This document shows positions 1-10,209 of a stretch of DNA of 64,000 nt, one piece after another. The DNA is from Erythroxylum novogranatense (taxonomy: Eukaryota > Streptophyta > Magnoliopsida > Malpighiales > Erythroxylaceae): the NCBI GenBank assembly GCA_029891385.1, contig CM057228.1, positions 61,511,783 to 61,575,782 of the forward strand, in the 5' to 3' direction. The stretch's first letter is position 1; every line of letters begins with the position of its first letter. The position numbers were made by a program, and so were the translations under genes. The notes beneath the pieces were generated by a model, which was not told the DNA's origin, made no database searches, and was given only the letters and a program-made list of their open reading frames with translations.

Positions 1-141
1 CGAGAATTGCTGTGTGTCCTGCAAACTATCATAGAAGTAATTCTGCTGATTATCCCATCCATAACAAAAGTTAGGTTGATCAGTCCAAACATTGTCATAG
101 GAATGAGAATATGAATTATAAAAGAAATTACTTCCGTCCAT
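1..141 (-). CDS. N-terminal start of a gag-like frame, runs off the window
   Basis: On the minus strand an ATG at 141-139 opens a frame that stays open to base 1 (47 codons). The peptide starts MDGSNFFYNS and is rich in N, Y, W, Q and F. It lies about 140 bp inside the primer-binding site at 278-295, which is where gag begins in plant gypsy elements. Athila and Tat/Ogre elements have gag proteins with similar Asn/Gln-rich starts, so this is probably the first gag exon of such an element. No domain can be confirmed in this short piece. The rest lies to the left of the window. Confidence 0.5.
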   Translation of the reverse strand, partial: MDGSNFFYNSYSHSYDNVWTDQPNFCYGWDNQQNYFYDSLQDTQQFS

Positions 142-277
142 AACAAATTTTTTTTTGTTTTTTTCAAACATAAAATAAGAAAATGAAAAGATCAACAAAT
201 AACAGAAAAGAAATTAATCACAAACAAATATATACAAAACACCAATTAAATCACAAACAAAAACTAAAACACCACAC

Positions 278-295
278 TCCCCGGCAACGACGCCA
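278..295 (-). other. Primer-binding site complementary to tRNA-Asp
   Basis: On the minus strand the sequence reads TGGCGTCGTTGCCGGGGA. This matches the complement of the 3' end of plant tRNA-Asp with one mismatch. It starts five bases from the TG/CA edge of the LTR at 301, which is the usual reverse-transcription primer position. tRNA-Asp priming is common in Athila and Tat/Ogre gypsy elements. This fixes the element in minus orientation, with its body to the left of the window. Confidence 0.8.
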
Positions 296-300
296 AAATT

Positions 301-2248
301 TGACCGCGCGTCATAACGCTAGTCAAAATTAATTAACTAGACTACTACTGTAGCAGTGGCAAGTCTAGGTCGATCCCACAGAGAGTGTGTGTAAAGTTTA
401 TGAAAAGAAGATAATCAGTGTTTATGAAAAAGGGGGGTTTTGGATTTTTAAAGATGAAAATAAAATAAAACTAACTAATAAAAACAAATTAAAGAAAATA
501 TGCAATAAAATGACAAATGTGGGGAATTCGGTAGGGATCCGGTTCTTCGGTTCAATCTCGGCCTACACCCTGGCTAAGCAAATTTTATTAATTTGTTGTT
601 CTTTAACCTCTCCTAGAAATTATTAATCGTGGATTAAAAATTAACCCGAGTTTTCCCTTAGGTTTTGTTTAATCAAGATACAATCGTTGATTAAACCTAA
701 CCACCTAATAACCGAGGATACGATCTCTAGATTTAATTAGGCAGTAGCATTACGAATTAGGAAAACCGATCAATCAAGGCAACAACCTCATACGCTCGGG
801 TTATTTAACCTAGGTCATGTTATCCCTAATGATTACGAATCATTAGTTGCTACAAATGAATTTCAACGTAACAATTACGGATTACATCGAAATTCTAACA
901 ATGGGTTTGAAATTAACGATTCAATGAATGCATTAAAATCATTGATTCACAAAATCCAATAGGTTCATACACAAATAACTGAATAATAACGAAAATCTGA
1001 TTATCCACACATAAAACCCAAATCAGTCAAAATCGGATAACACAAACAATTTCTAATGAGAGAAAGAAACAACAAAATAATTAAAAGTAATACTTAACCC
1101 GGGTCGTCGGCGTCGATATTACCTCCAAACCGGCGTTGGGACATTTAGCTCTTCATGGATATTTCCTGACAAATTGCTTTGACCCCTATCTTGTAAGCAA
1201 GCTCTTCTTTAGTGTTGATGATGTGACCAATAAAGTTTACACATCAACTAAAATCTTCAGCTATCCTCTCTTGTGCCTGCTGTGCGATTTTCTCCTCTGC
1301 GTTTTATTCCTCTTGCTGCTGCTACTGTGCAAAAATTCCCAAGACAATTAAACATTGCCTCACTTTTAAAACCCTTCACGTTGTTTTCCGTCACTTACGT
1401 TTCAATGTCTTGCGTTCCACTATTCCACGCTGCGTTTCATGCAAAACATTTGCATGAAACGTCTGCATTTTTGAAAACGCATGGTTTGCGTTTTGCTCTT
1501 CTCTTTGTGCTTGACGTTGCTGTGTCGTTTTTGCTGTGTCTCCTTGCCTCCTCTTGTCTAAACGCACAGCATCCTCCACTGTAGCTGATTGACGTGACAA
1601 TTAAGGGTCACAACCTTTTTAATTCCTTTGCAAACGACCATCTCCTCTGCGCTGCTTGCAAAGTGGAACACGCCTATTGCATGCGTTTCACTTGATTCCA
1701 CGCTACCCTCCTAATTTATGTCCACGTTTCCATTGCCAAACGTCTGTGTTTATGCTCACCATAGCATGCTACTCTCTTGGTTGCCTTCTAACGGCGTCGT
1801 TCCTCTTGCTTTGTTTCTCCTCTACGCAACGTTTCTATTCCACGTTGCTTCTTGGCTGTTGCTTTTTATTCCTTCTCTGCCCATTTGTTTGCATCATTGT
1901 TGTGTGTGATTGGACGATTTAATGCTACAATTCCTGGCTCTTTTAATTGCTCACGCCCCCGTCTTGTGCTTCTCCGTGCGTTTTGAACAAAACGCATCCC
2001 CACGCTGCTTGTGACCAACGCTGCGCCGTCGTTTCTACTTGTAATTTTCTAAAAGGTTGTGCTTTTCCTTGTTAAATTTTGTGCTCTAATTTGCTTCATA
2101 ATCTTGTCTCTTTTGTTTCAAAAATATACCAGCATATCCAACCTAGCAGTAAACATAAATTAAACATCAGTTAAGCATTTTATCTTAAAAATAGGATCGA
2201 AATTACATAGAAATACATGAGAAAATATAAGATAATTCAATCCTATCA
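301..2248 (-). mobile_element. 5' LTR of an Athila/Tat-like gypsy element
   Basis: This noncoding block of about 1.95 kb lies between the tRNA-Asp primer site and the broken Angela coding region. Read on the minus strand it would start near TGATAGGATTG (about 2248) and end ...GGTCA at 301. The start edge is inferred from where Angela coding sequence resumes, so it may be off by some bases. Bases 370-395 carry the GTCGATCCCACAGAG-like block seen near the 3' end of many long plant LTRs. Bases 1270-2060 are a C/T-rich stretch packed with GCGTTT/ACGTT words and one perfect hairpin. The ORFs here are low-complexity and not convincing genes. Confidence 0.6.
1433..1461. repeat. Perfect 13-bp hairpin inside the LTR
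   Basis: Arms CGTTTCATGCAAA (1433-1445) and TTTGCATGAAACG (1449-1461) are exact inverse complements around a 3-base loop. The surrounding 700 bp reuses the words GCGTTT, ACGTTT and CACGCT many times. Confidence 0.8.
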
Positions 2249-3725
2249 AGGCACCCGAAGGAATAAAACCCATAGGGTGTAAATGGGTTTTCAAAAAGAA
2301 AACCGACATGGATGGTAATGTGATTACCTATAAAGCAAGGCTTATGGCTAAAGGTTTTCGTCAAAGAAAAGGAGTTGACTACGACGAGACTTTCAGCCCA
2401 GTAGCAATGCTTAAATCCATTAGGATACTCCTAGCCATTGCCACTCATTATGATTATGAGATATGGCAAATGGATGTGAAGACAGCTTTCCTAAATGGAA
2501 ATCTAGTTGAGGATGTGTATATGACACAACCTGAGGGCTTCATCTCCTATGATGGCGAAAAGGTATGCAAGCTTCAGAAATCCATCTATGGATTGAAACA
2601 AGCATCCAGGAGTTGGAATATCCGTTTTGATGAGGTAATCAAAGAGTTTGGTTTCTCACAAAATCCGGATGAATACTGTGTGTATAAGAAGGTTAGTGGG
2701 ACTGCAATCGTATTCCTTATGCTATATGTAGATGACATATTATTACTAGGAAACGATGTCTCTATGCTGCAATCTGTGAAGATTTGGTTGTCTAAACAAT
2801 TTGCCATGAAAGACCTTGGTGAAGCAACTTATATCCTTGGGATAAAGATTTATAGAGATAGATCAGAAAGGTTGCTTTGTCTTTCACAATCAACGTACAT
2901 AGACAAGATGCTAAAGAGGTTTAGCATGGAACAATCCAAGAGAGGGTACCTTCCCGTGACTCATGGGATAACACTCTCGAAATCTGTGTCCTAAGACACA
3001 AGATGAGAGGATGCGTATGAATAAGATCCCGTATGCATCTGCAGTAGGATCTATCATGTATGTTATGCTATGTACGAGACCCGATGTATCATATGCTCTA
3101 AGTGTTACGAGCAGATACTAATCGGATCCTGGTGAGGGTCACTGGGTGGCTGTCAAGAATATCCTCAAGTACTTGCGAAGGACTAAGGATGTTTTCTTGA
3201 TATATGGAGATAGAGATCTCAAAGTGAGCGGGTATACAGATGTCAGTTTTCAATCTGATAAGGATGATTCCAAATCCCAATCAGGTTATATATTCACACT
3301 GAACGACGGGGCAGTTAGTTGGAAGAGTTCCAAACAAGAGACAACTGTCGATTCAACAACCGAGGCAGAGTACATTGCCGCTTCAGATGCAGCAAAGGAA
3401 GCAGTTTGGATCAAGAAGTTCATTACTGAACTTGGTGTGGTTCCTAGCTGTGATAGGCCCATATAGTTGTATTGTGACAACAATGGGGCTATTGCGCAGG
3501 CGAAGGAACCAAGGTCTCATCAACGATCCAAACACGTACTCCGCAGATATCATCTGATTAGGGAGATCATTGGATAAGGTGATGTCCAGATAAAGAGAAT
3601 TCCCACCGAGCAAAATATTGTTGATCTGTTGACGAAGCCATTATCACAAAAGTGTTTTGATTCTTATGTACTCGCCTATGGTATTAGATATCAAGGCGAT
3701 TGGCTTTAGGTCAAGTGAGAGATTT
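2249..3725 (+). pseudogene. Angela-type copia pol remnant, copy A (RT and RNase H)
   Basis: The fragment starts inside the reverse transcriptase. It has the copia RT blocks MDVKTAFLNG, IYGLKQASRSW and the catalytic LYVDDILL, then the RNase H part with KIPYASAVGSIMY, GYTD and TTEAEYIAAS. It ends with ...QKCFDSYVLAYG and a purine-rich tract before the LTR at 3726. Breaks seen: a 2-base loss giving a stop at 2992-2994, a TAA near 3119 where copy B has a Gln codon, and a TAG at 3464-3466 that copy B shares. Gag, protease and integrase are absent because the Athila/Tat-like LTR interrupts it. The sequence style and the LTR point to the Angela/BARE lineage. Confidence 0.85.
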
Positions 3726-5531
3726 TGTTAGAGTAGTGCCCTAAAGGCAATCGCCTTTAGTGCGTTTTGTACAAAGTTGTGTACATACTTTATGAATAAA
3801 TAAAGAAAAGCATATTTCATTAATTTGATGTTCATATTGATATTGATCTATAAGCAAATTAATGAAGTCCATGGTACATGACATAGCATAAAGGAAATTG
3901 TGATGTGATCATACTACTGAGATTCCTATCATGTGTAATTATGTCAGTATCTAAATTATCCCTAGTCGTAGGATTACTGAAACTGGACATTGGTAATCCG
4001 GAGAGACTAGCACATCTCAAGCTCCTTGATTTGATCAAGCAGTGGATCTCAGAAACTGTAAATATGGGATGTTTAGGGTTGAGATGTGAATGCTTACTGG
4101 AGGTAGTAAGTACATTGGATGACCTGCTATGAGATCATCACGTGGATGTCCTATTCTAATGTCTGTGACAATCTCATCATAGCAATGGTGCAAATATCCT
4201 TAGACTTGAGGTACTCAAGGATATCTTGGATACTGATTCTGTGCTTTAACTTCATTCCTTGTTGCCTTACAGAGGTCGCTCATAGGGTGGTACTTGGGTA
4301 CAGCTTGAGGTATTCGAAGGTAATTGAGTAGCCAATAAAGGATTCACCACTTTTGTGTTAGCAGAAGATGATACCCATGGCCTCTTGTTAGGGTCATTAC
4401 TTGGAAATCTCTGGTCGAAATTAATATGTCATGAAGAGTGTCTTCAGTGACATAAAAAGTAATGATTCCCAGGACAAGAACTGATATCATTTGGACTAGA
4501 GTTGACGTAGTCAGTCTAGTAAGAGTTGACACTTTGTCCATACTCATAATCAAGTGGGGTATAGCATGGTGAACGGACGAATTGTACAGTAATTGTCTAT
4601 GGAAAGGTTCGTGATATGGTTCATGATGAATATAGGTTCATTTGTCAAACCAATTACTTTCCTGTCAATTGGGGGTCATGATGTGTTGCTAGATACCGCT
4701 CATGACTTGCTCAGATTAAGTGTTAATCTAAGTGGCCAACATAACCGGGAACCTAATGGGTCACACGCATAAGAGTGACTCGGAGAATTCGTAAAATAGT
4801 TTTAGACAGAGATCCAATAAATGGAGAGCAATAAGATTAAATGGATCCCGATGAGATCGAGATATGTCCCGATGAGATCGCGACATCGATATTGCTGAAA
4901 CAGGTCATCGGTGTTTTTTCCATACCGGGACAGTAGAGGGTGATCCAGTGTGGTGGACCACTTCAACATTTATATACATATATATATCTTATTAATTAAT
5001 TAAAGAATTAATTAATATATGTATATATATATGTGTTTACGTGGAAAGATGAGAAGGAGCATTAGAAGCTTCTTTTTTCCTTGTTCAAAAGTTACATTTA
5101 ATGACATTAAATGACTAGAAGACAAAAACAATGAAAGATAGAGATGAAGATTTTCGTTGGTTTTGGTAGAATGAAAAAGGAGGTAGAAAGGGTTTGGAGA
5201 AAATCCTAAGCTCTTCTCTTCACCAACGATCTTCAAGCTCTCTTCTTCTCCAAGCTTCATCTTTCTTCATCGTTTACACCAAGCTCTCCAAGAATAAAGG
5301 TAAGATCTAGCAGTCTTTACTTTATTCTAGCTATTCTCGGGTCAAAGGGTTTATCCCGGTTAGGTTCTCCGATATCTGCGTGGATACTGTTAGAGACGGT
5401 CTCTTTTGGTCGTTATGGTTTGACATAGTTATATAGTCACATGGATCCTGACTTTCGGGAAGGTCCCGGAATAAAAAATTTTGTTTTTCCGCACCGTGTA
5501 CATGTGATGTAAACACCGAGACTTTCCTACA
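3726..5531 (+). mobile_element. Angela-type 3' LTR, copy A
   Basis: This 1806 bp LTR starts TGTTAGAGTAGTGCCC and ends TTTCCTACA. It follows the tract AAGTGAGAGATTT, which acts as polypurine tract. The length and the start resemble BARE/Angela LTRs. A long AT hairpin with TTAATTAATTAA cores flanked by TATATA arms lies at about 4970-5035. A pyrimidine-rich stretch near 5215-5285 precedes AATAAAGGTAAG. The LTR ends directly on the first base of repeat unit U1. No genes are supported in it; its short ORFs are chance frames. It aligns nearly base for base with 32013-33812. Confidence 0.85.
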
Positions 5532-5555
5532 GTCTCCACCGACAAAGACAGTGAC

Positions 5556-5621
5556 CGTATGCTATGTTAGAGCACGTGGCTACGAACTATAGTGTTGGGA
5601 GTTCGAATTCCTCCTCGCCTA
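5556..5621 (+). pseudogene. trnR-ACG: Plastid-derived trnR-ACG remnant in U1
   Basis: The stretch TTAGAGCACGTGGCTACGAA matches the D-arm/anticodon part of plastid tRNA-Arg(ACG) as I recall it. The T-arm GTTCGAAT and tail CCTCCTCGCC follow. Differences from the plastid gene are mostly C to T or G to A, as expected for decaying nuclear plastid DNA. The 5' acceptor strand and A box are lost, so it is not a working tRNA gene. The next ~110 bp also look like plastid spacer (GGTAGGAAAATCAT, CCCAAAGCTA). Confidence 0.75.
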
Positions 5622-6284
5622 CAATCGGGCGAAAAAGGATGAACCATCTCTTTTGAAGGTAGGAAAATCATAATAGAGATGGCAAACCCAAAGCTACAAA
5701 GTAGTGAAAAAAAAGGGATTCCGTCTTCTTGTTCTTTAGGCCCTGTTTGGTTCAGTGTTAATTAATATAACGGAATGTAATAGAATGGAATGGAATGGAA
5801 TTGTTTATAATGAAATGGAATGTAATACAGTAAAAAGTTTTTTGGGAAGGATGGAAGGATTCATAATCTAATGTAGTGAAATATTAGTTAATTGTAAACT
5901 ATAGCTCTATGATGCTATTAAACTCAACCTAACTTAAACATGATTACAATAAGTCCTCCGCTACACCAACATGTCCACATTCAAGTTTGTGCTTTCACCT
6001 TTGTATTCCTAAAAAGCACTCACCTTGACATATAATCATGTGGCAAGCCATCTTCACCTAAAAGTTTCTAAGAAACTCCATAATTCTTCCAAAAGGACTC
6101 TAAGATTGCAACCCCTATATATGAGTTATACACAACAAATAAGATTAACCCTAGTTGTGCCAAAAAAGTTATGCCTTATTTATCATTTTAGTTAGGTAAT
6201 TGACGGAAAGAAGTAATGAAGCTCTTTGAAGACAAAATTACTTCTGAATATTTTCAGTTCAAGGTAAGATAAAGAAGGACTTAC

Positions 6285-6383
6285 CACTTTGAGAAGAAGT
6301 CGTCAAATTTCAAGTTTTCATATGCCAGTGAGCTTTTGAGCAACAATGTCGCTAAAAGCTGACAAAGTTGATGTTGTAATCGC
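6285..6383 (-). pseudogene. PMP22/Mpv17-family exon copy in U1, two stops
   Basis: On the minus strand a 99 bp block is bounded by an AG acceptor (GCTATAG) and a GTAAGT donor. Its frame matches the part of plant peroxisomal PMP22 that covers the first membrane helix and following loop (Arabidopsis: AITAGVLSGVSDVVSQKL); here the other units read AITTSTLSAFSDIVAQKL. In U1 a Trp codon and an Arg codon have become TGA, so this copy is dead. The following PMP22 exons are not found next to it. It is a captured gene fragment carried by the repeat unit. Confidence 0.75.
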
Positions 6384-7684
6384 CTATAGCATAGTTAAAC
6401 CGTCTATCAATAGTAGTTATAGAGTAGTAAAGTTCGTAAAAAGAGCAACATAAATCCATTTATCAAGGAATTTAAGTTTCAAAAGTCATAATTGAGTTAA
6501 ATGAGTCTTCTTTTCGAGCAATGTCTATTGAGAGAGAGAGAGAGAGCAAGAGAAGAACATAAAAATAAACATTGTTAGTAACCAAAACTTTGGTGTTAAA
6601 AGCGTGTTTAGGGGCATGCATGTGTCGATGCAATGCAAAAAACCAGACTCCGGATAAGAGTTTCATTGATTCACTTCTTATATTGAAGCTCATGACTACA
6701 AATTTAGAGTATAAACTAGGAGGCAGAAAAAAATTATCCTCAAAAGTAATCTAAAATAAAGTTCCTGAGAACGAACAATTTTCCATATAATAATTAACAA
6801 AACAAATCAAGCAATTTTATCCCCCATAGCTTCCCAAGTCAGTTGTTTCTTTTATGGAAATGGAAAAGATAGAATCTTCAATGGTTTTTCATCATAGATT
6901 CTAGAATTAATAAAGAGAAATAACTGAGGAAAATTTAAGCGCCACCGTTAGATCTAATAAAACTTTTATTTCCTATTTTGATATTTGAAAGCAAATGATC
7001 TGCGGAGCTTCATGCATTTCCAATACCAACATAAGTCTCAAATAAAGAAGGATCACAAACCTTCAATCCAAACCGATAGAGCAAGATGAACTAAACAAAA
7101 TTGAACTCCAGTACCTGAAAGGAGCCACCCCCAAATGCAAACAACCCCAGAAAGAGAGAGATATGGGAATAGAAAATGAATAGACACGTAGAGATTGACG
7201 CTCAGGACCTCTAATATATGTAAACCCATCACTCACAAACTCAGAGAGATTGAGGCTCAGGACCCCTAATGTACGTAAACCACTTTCTCATACTCGTAGA
7301 CTCTTAAAACAAAGCCAGAGAGCAAAAGCAATCAAGTAAATGCATAAGGAATCAAATAGGACAGCAAAACGAGAGGCAAAGAAGGAGAGAAAATGATCAG
7401 AAAAAAACTTACCTTTGAATGCTGAGATGAACCAGAGGAAAGAAGGAACGTTGCGAGAGAGGAGTTGTTTATGCGTCGTGGGGGAGGGGCATTTCTAAAA
7501 GTTGCTTATGTGCTTTGTTTTGGAGACAGAGACAAGAAATTTTGTCCTTCGATTTTGGAAGGAACAAAAAATTTATGTTTTTGTTATTCAGAGTCAAAAC
7601 AAAAATAAGTTGGGTTAGCAACTAAACATTGCGAGACACAGGATTTTTGTATTTTGTTATTTGTCTCCACCGACAAAGACAGTG

Positions 7685-7752
7685 ACCGTATGCTATGTTA
7701 GAGGACGTGGCTACGAACTATAGTGTTGGGAGTTCGAATTCCTCCTCGCCTA
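7685..7752 (+). pseudogene. trnR-ACG: Plastid-derived trnR-ACG remnant in U2
   Basis: Same decayed tRNA-Arg(ACG) body as in U1, with a C to G change giving GAGGACGTGGC. The anticodon loop CTACGAA and T-loop GTTCGAAT remain, but the A box and acceptor stem are missing. Confidence 0.7.
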
Positions 7753-8403
7753 CAATCGGATGAACCTTCTCTTTTGAAGGTAGGAAAATCATAATAGAGA
7801 TGGCGAACCCAAAGCTACATAGTAGTGAAAAAAAAGGGATTCCATCATCTTGTTCTTTAGGCCCTGTTTGGTTGAATGTTAATTAATATAACGGAATGTA
7901 ATAGAATGGAAGGGAATGGAATTGTTTATAATGGAATGGAATGTAATATAGTAAAAAGTTGTTTGGGAAGGATGGAAGGGTTCATAAGGTAATGTAGTGA
8001 ATATTAGTTAATTGTAAACTATAACTCTATGATGCTATTAAACTCAACCTAACTTAAACATGATTACAATAAGTCCTCCTTTACACCAACATGTCCACAT
8101 TTAAGTTTGTGCTTTCACCTTTGTATTCCTAAAAAGCACTCACCTGACACACAATTATGTGGCAAGCCATCTTCACCTAAAAGTTTCTAAGAAACTCCAA
8201 AATTCTTCCAAAAGGACTCTAAGATTGCAACCCGTATATATGAGTTATACACAACAAATAAGATTAACCCTAGTTGAGCCAAAGAAGTTATGCCATATTT
8301 ATCATTTTAGTTAGGTAATTGAAGGAAAGAAGTAATGAAGCTCTTTGAAGACAAAATTACTTATGAATATTTTCAGTTCATGGTAAGATAAAAAAGGACT
8401 TAC

Positions 8404-8502
8404 CACTTTGAGAAGAAGTCGTCTAATTTCAAGTTTCCATATGTCAGTGAGCTTTTGAGCAACAATGTTGCTAAAAGCTGACAAAGTTGATGTTGTAATC
8501 GC
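8404..8502 (-). pseudogene. PMP22/Mpv17-family exon copy in U2, open frame
   Basis: A 99 bp exon with acceptor GCTACAG and donor GTAAGT. It encodes 33 residues that begin AITTSTLSAFSNIVAQKL and end RRLLLKV, the conserved piece of PMP22 between the first helix and the second exon. The frame is open in this copy. It is an isolated exon with no downstream PMP22 exon in the unit, so a functional product is not expected. Confidence 0.75.
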
Positions 8503-9810
8503 CTGTAGCATAGTTAAACCGTCTATCAATAGTAGTTATAGAGTGGTAAAGTTCATAAAAAGAGCAATAGAAATCCATTTATCAAGGAATTTAAGTTTCA
8601 AAAGTCATAATTGAGTTAAATGAGTCTTCTTTTCAAGCAATGTCTGTTGAGAGAGAGAGAGAGAGAGAGAGCAAGAGAAGAACATAAAAATAAACATTGT
8701 TAGTAACCAAAAATTTGGTGTTAAAAGCGTGTTTAAGGGCATGCATGTGTCGATACAATGCAAAAAACCAGACTCCAGATAAGAGTTCATTGATCGACTT
8801 CTTATATTGAAGCTCATGACTACAAATTTAGAACATAAACTAGGAGGCAGACAAAAATTATCTCCAAAATTAATCTAAAATAAAGTTCCTGAGAACGAAC
8901 AATTTTCCATATAATAATTAACAAAACAAATCAAGCAATTTTATCTCCCACAGCTTCCCAAGTCAGTTGTTTCTTTTATGGAAATGGAAAAGATAGAATC
9001 TTCAATGGTTTTTCATCATAGATTCTAGAATTAATAAAGAGAAATAGCTGAGGAAAATTTAAGCACCATCGTTAGATCTAATAAAACTTTTATTTCCTAT
9101 TTTGACATTTGAAAGCAGATGATCTGCGGAGCTTCATGCATTTCCAATACCAACACAAGTCTCAAATAAAGAAGGATCACAAACCTTCAATCCAAATCGA
9201 TAGAGCAAGATGAACTAAACAAAATTGAACTCTAGTTCCTGAAAGGAGCCACCCCCAAATGCAAACAACCCCAGAAAGAGAGAGATATGGGAATAGAAAA
9301 TGAATAAACATATAGAGATTGATGCTCAGGACCTCTAATGTACGTAAACCCATCACTCATAAACTCAGAGAGATTGAGGCTCAGGACCCCTAATGTACGT
9401 AAACCACTTTCTCATACTCGTAGACTCTTAAAACAAAGCCAGAGAGCAAAAGCAATCAAGTAAACAAATAAGGAATCAAATAAGGACAACAAAACGAGAG
9501 GCAAAGAAGGAGAGAAAATGATCAGAAAAAAACTTACCTTTAAATGCCGAGATGAACTAGAGGAAAGAAGGAACATTGCGAGAGAGGAGTTGTTTATGCG
9601 TCGTGGGGGAGGGGTTTTTCTAAAAGTTGCTTATGTGTTTTGTTTTGGAGACAGAGACAAGAAATTTTGTCCATCGATTTTGGAAGGAACAAAAAATTTA
9701 TGTTTTTGTTATTCAGAGTCAGAACAAAAATAAGTTGGGTTAGCAACTAAACATTGCGAGACACAGGATTTTTGTATTTTATTATTTGTCTCCACTGACA
9801 AAGACAGTGA

Positions 9811-9877
9811 CCATATGCTATGTTAGAGCACGTGGCTACGAACTATAGTGTTGGGAGTTCGAATTCCTCCTCGCCTA
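9811..9877 (+). pseudogene. trnR-ACG: Plastid-derived trnR-ACG remnant in U3
   Basis: Same tRNA-Arg(ACG)-like body as U1. The upstream CCGTATGC is CCATATGC here, another C to T or G to A type change. Not expected to be transcribed as a tRNA because the A box is lost. Confidence 0.7.
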
Positions 9878-10209
9878 CAATCGGGCAAAAAAGGATGAAC
9901 CTTCTCTTTTGAAGGTAGGAAAATCATAATAGAGATGGCGAACCCAAAGCTACATAGTAGTGAAAAAAAAGGGATTCCATCTTCTTGTTCTTTAGGCCCT
10001 GTTTGGTTGAATGTTATTTAATATAACGGAATGTAATAGACTGGAAGGGAATGGAATTGTTTATAATGGAATGGAATGTAATATAGTAAAAAGTTGTTTG
10101 GGAAGGATGGAAGGGTTCATAATGTAATGTAGTGAAATATTAGTTAATTGTAAACTATAACTCTATGATGTTATTAAACTCAACCTAACTTAAACATGAT
10201 TACAATAAG

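Larger units (their letters stand above)
5532..7662 (+). repeat. Composite tandem unit U1 (2131 bp)
   Basis: Order in the unit: probable plastid segment (5532-5738), left end of a PIF/Harbinger-type element starting GGCCCTGTTTGG at 5739 after a TTA, a PMP22-family exon in antisense (6285-6383), a GA microsatellite (6531-6546), and a second antisense exon-like block with a splice donor near 7410. The unit ends ...TTTTGTTATTT and the next starts immediately at 7663. No complete gene is present. Its PMP22 exon has two stop codons. Confidence 0.85.
7663..9787 (+). repeat. Composite tandem unit U2 (2125 bp)
   Basis: Head-to-tail copy of U1 with the same order: plastid segment 7663-7859, Harbinger-type left end at 7860, PMP22 exon, GA microsatellite (about 8650-8671), antisense donor-bearing block near 9534. 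Differences from U1 are scattered point changes and small indels, such as a shorter sequence after CGCCTACAATCGG. The tight junction ...TTATTT/GTCTCC is repeated at 9787/9788. Confidence 0.85.

Noticed and set aside
1273..1922. Plus-strand ORFs of 88-103 residues in the left LTR
   Set aside because: Leu/Ser/Phe/Cys-rich peptides from C/T-rich low-complexity DNA; three overlapping frames are open at once and no motif is present.
4970..5040. Origin or terminator-like AT hairpin
   Set aside because: Present at the same place in both Angela LTRs. It is LTR sequence with no evidence of separate function.
5556..5621. Functional nuclear tRNA gene
   Set aside because: The A box and 5' acceptor strand are missing, and substitutions break stems. 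It is a decayed plastid copy.
6020..6062. Possible second antisense exon GEDGLPHDY with a GTGAGT donor in each unit
   Set aside because: Splice-like ends are present, but the peptide does not match the next PMP22 exon and I recognise no other family.
7394..9735. Plus-strand ORF MIRKKLTF… in the units (for example 9518-9733, 19950-20174)
   Set aside because: It runs antisense to a CT-rich exon-like block with a minus-strand GTAAGT donor, and varies by frame between units.
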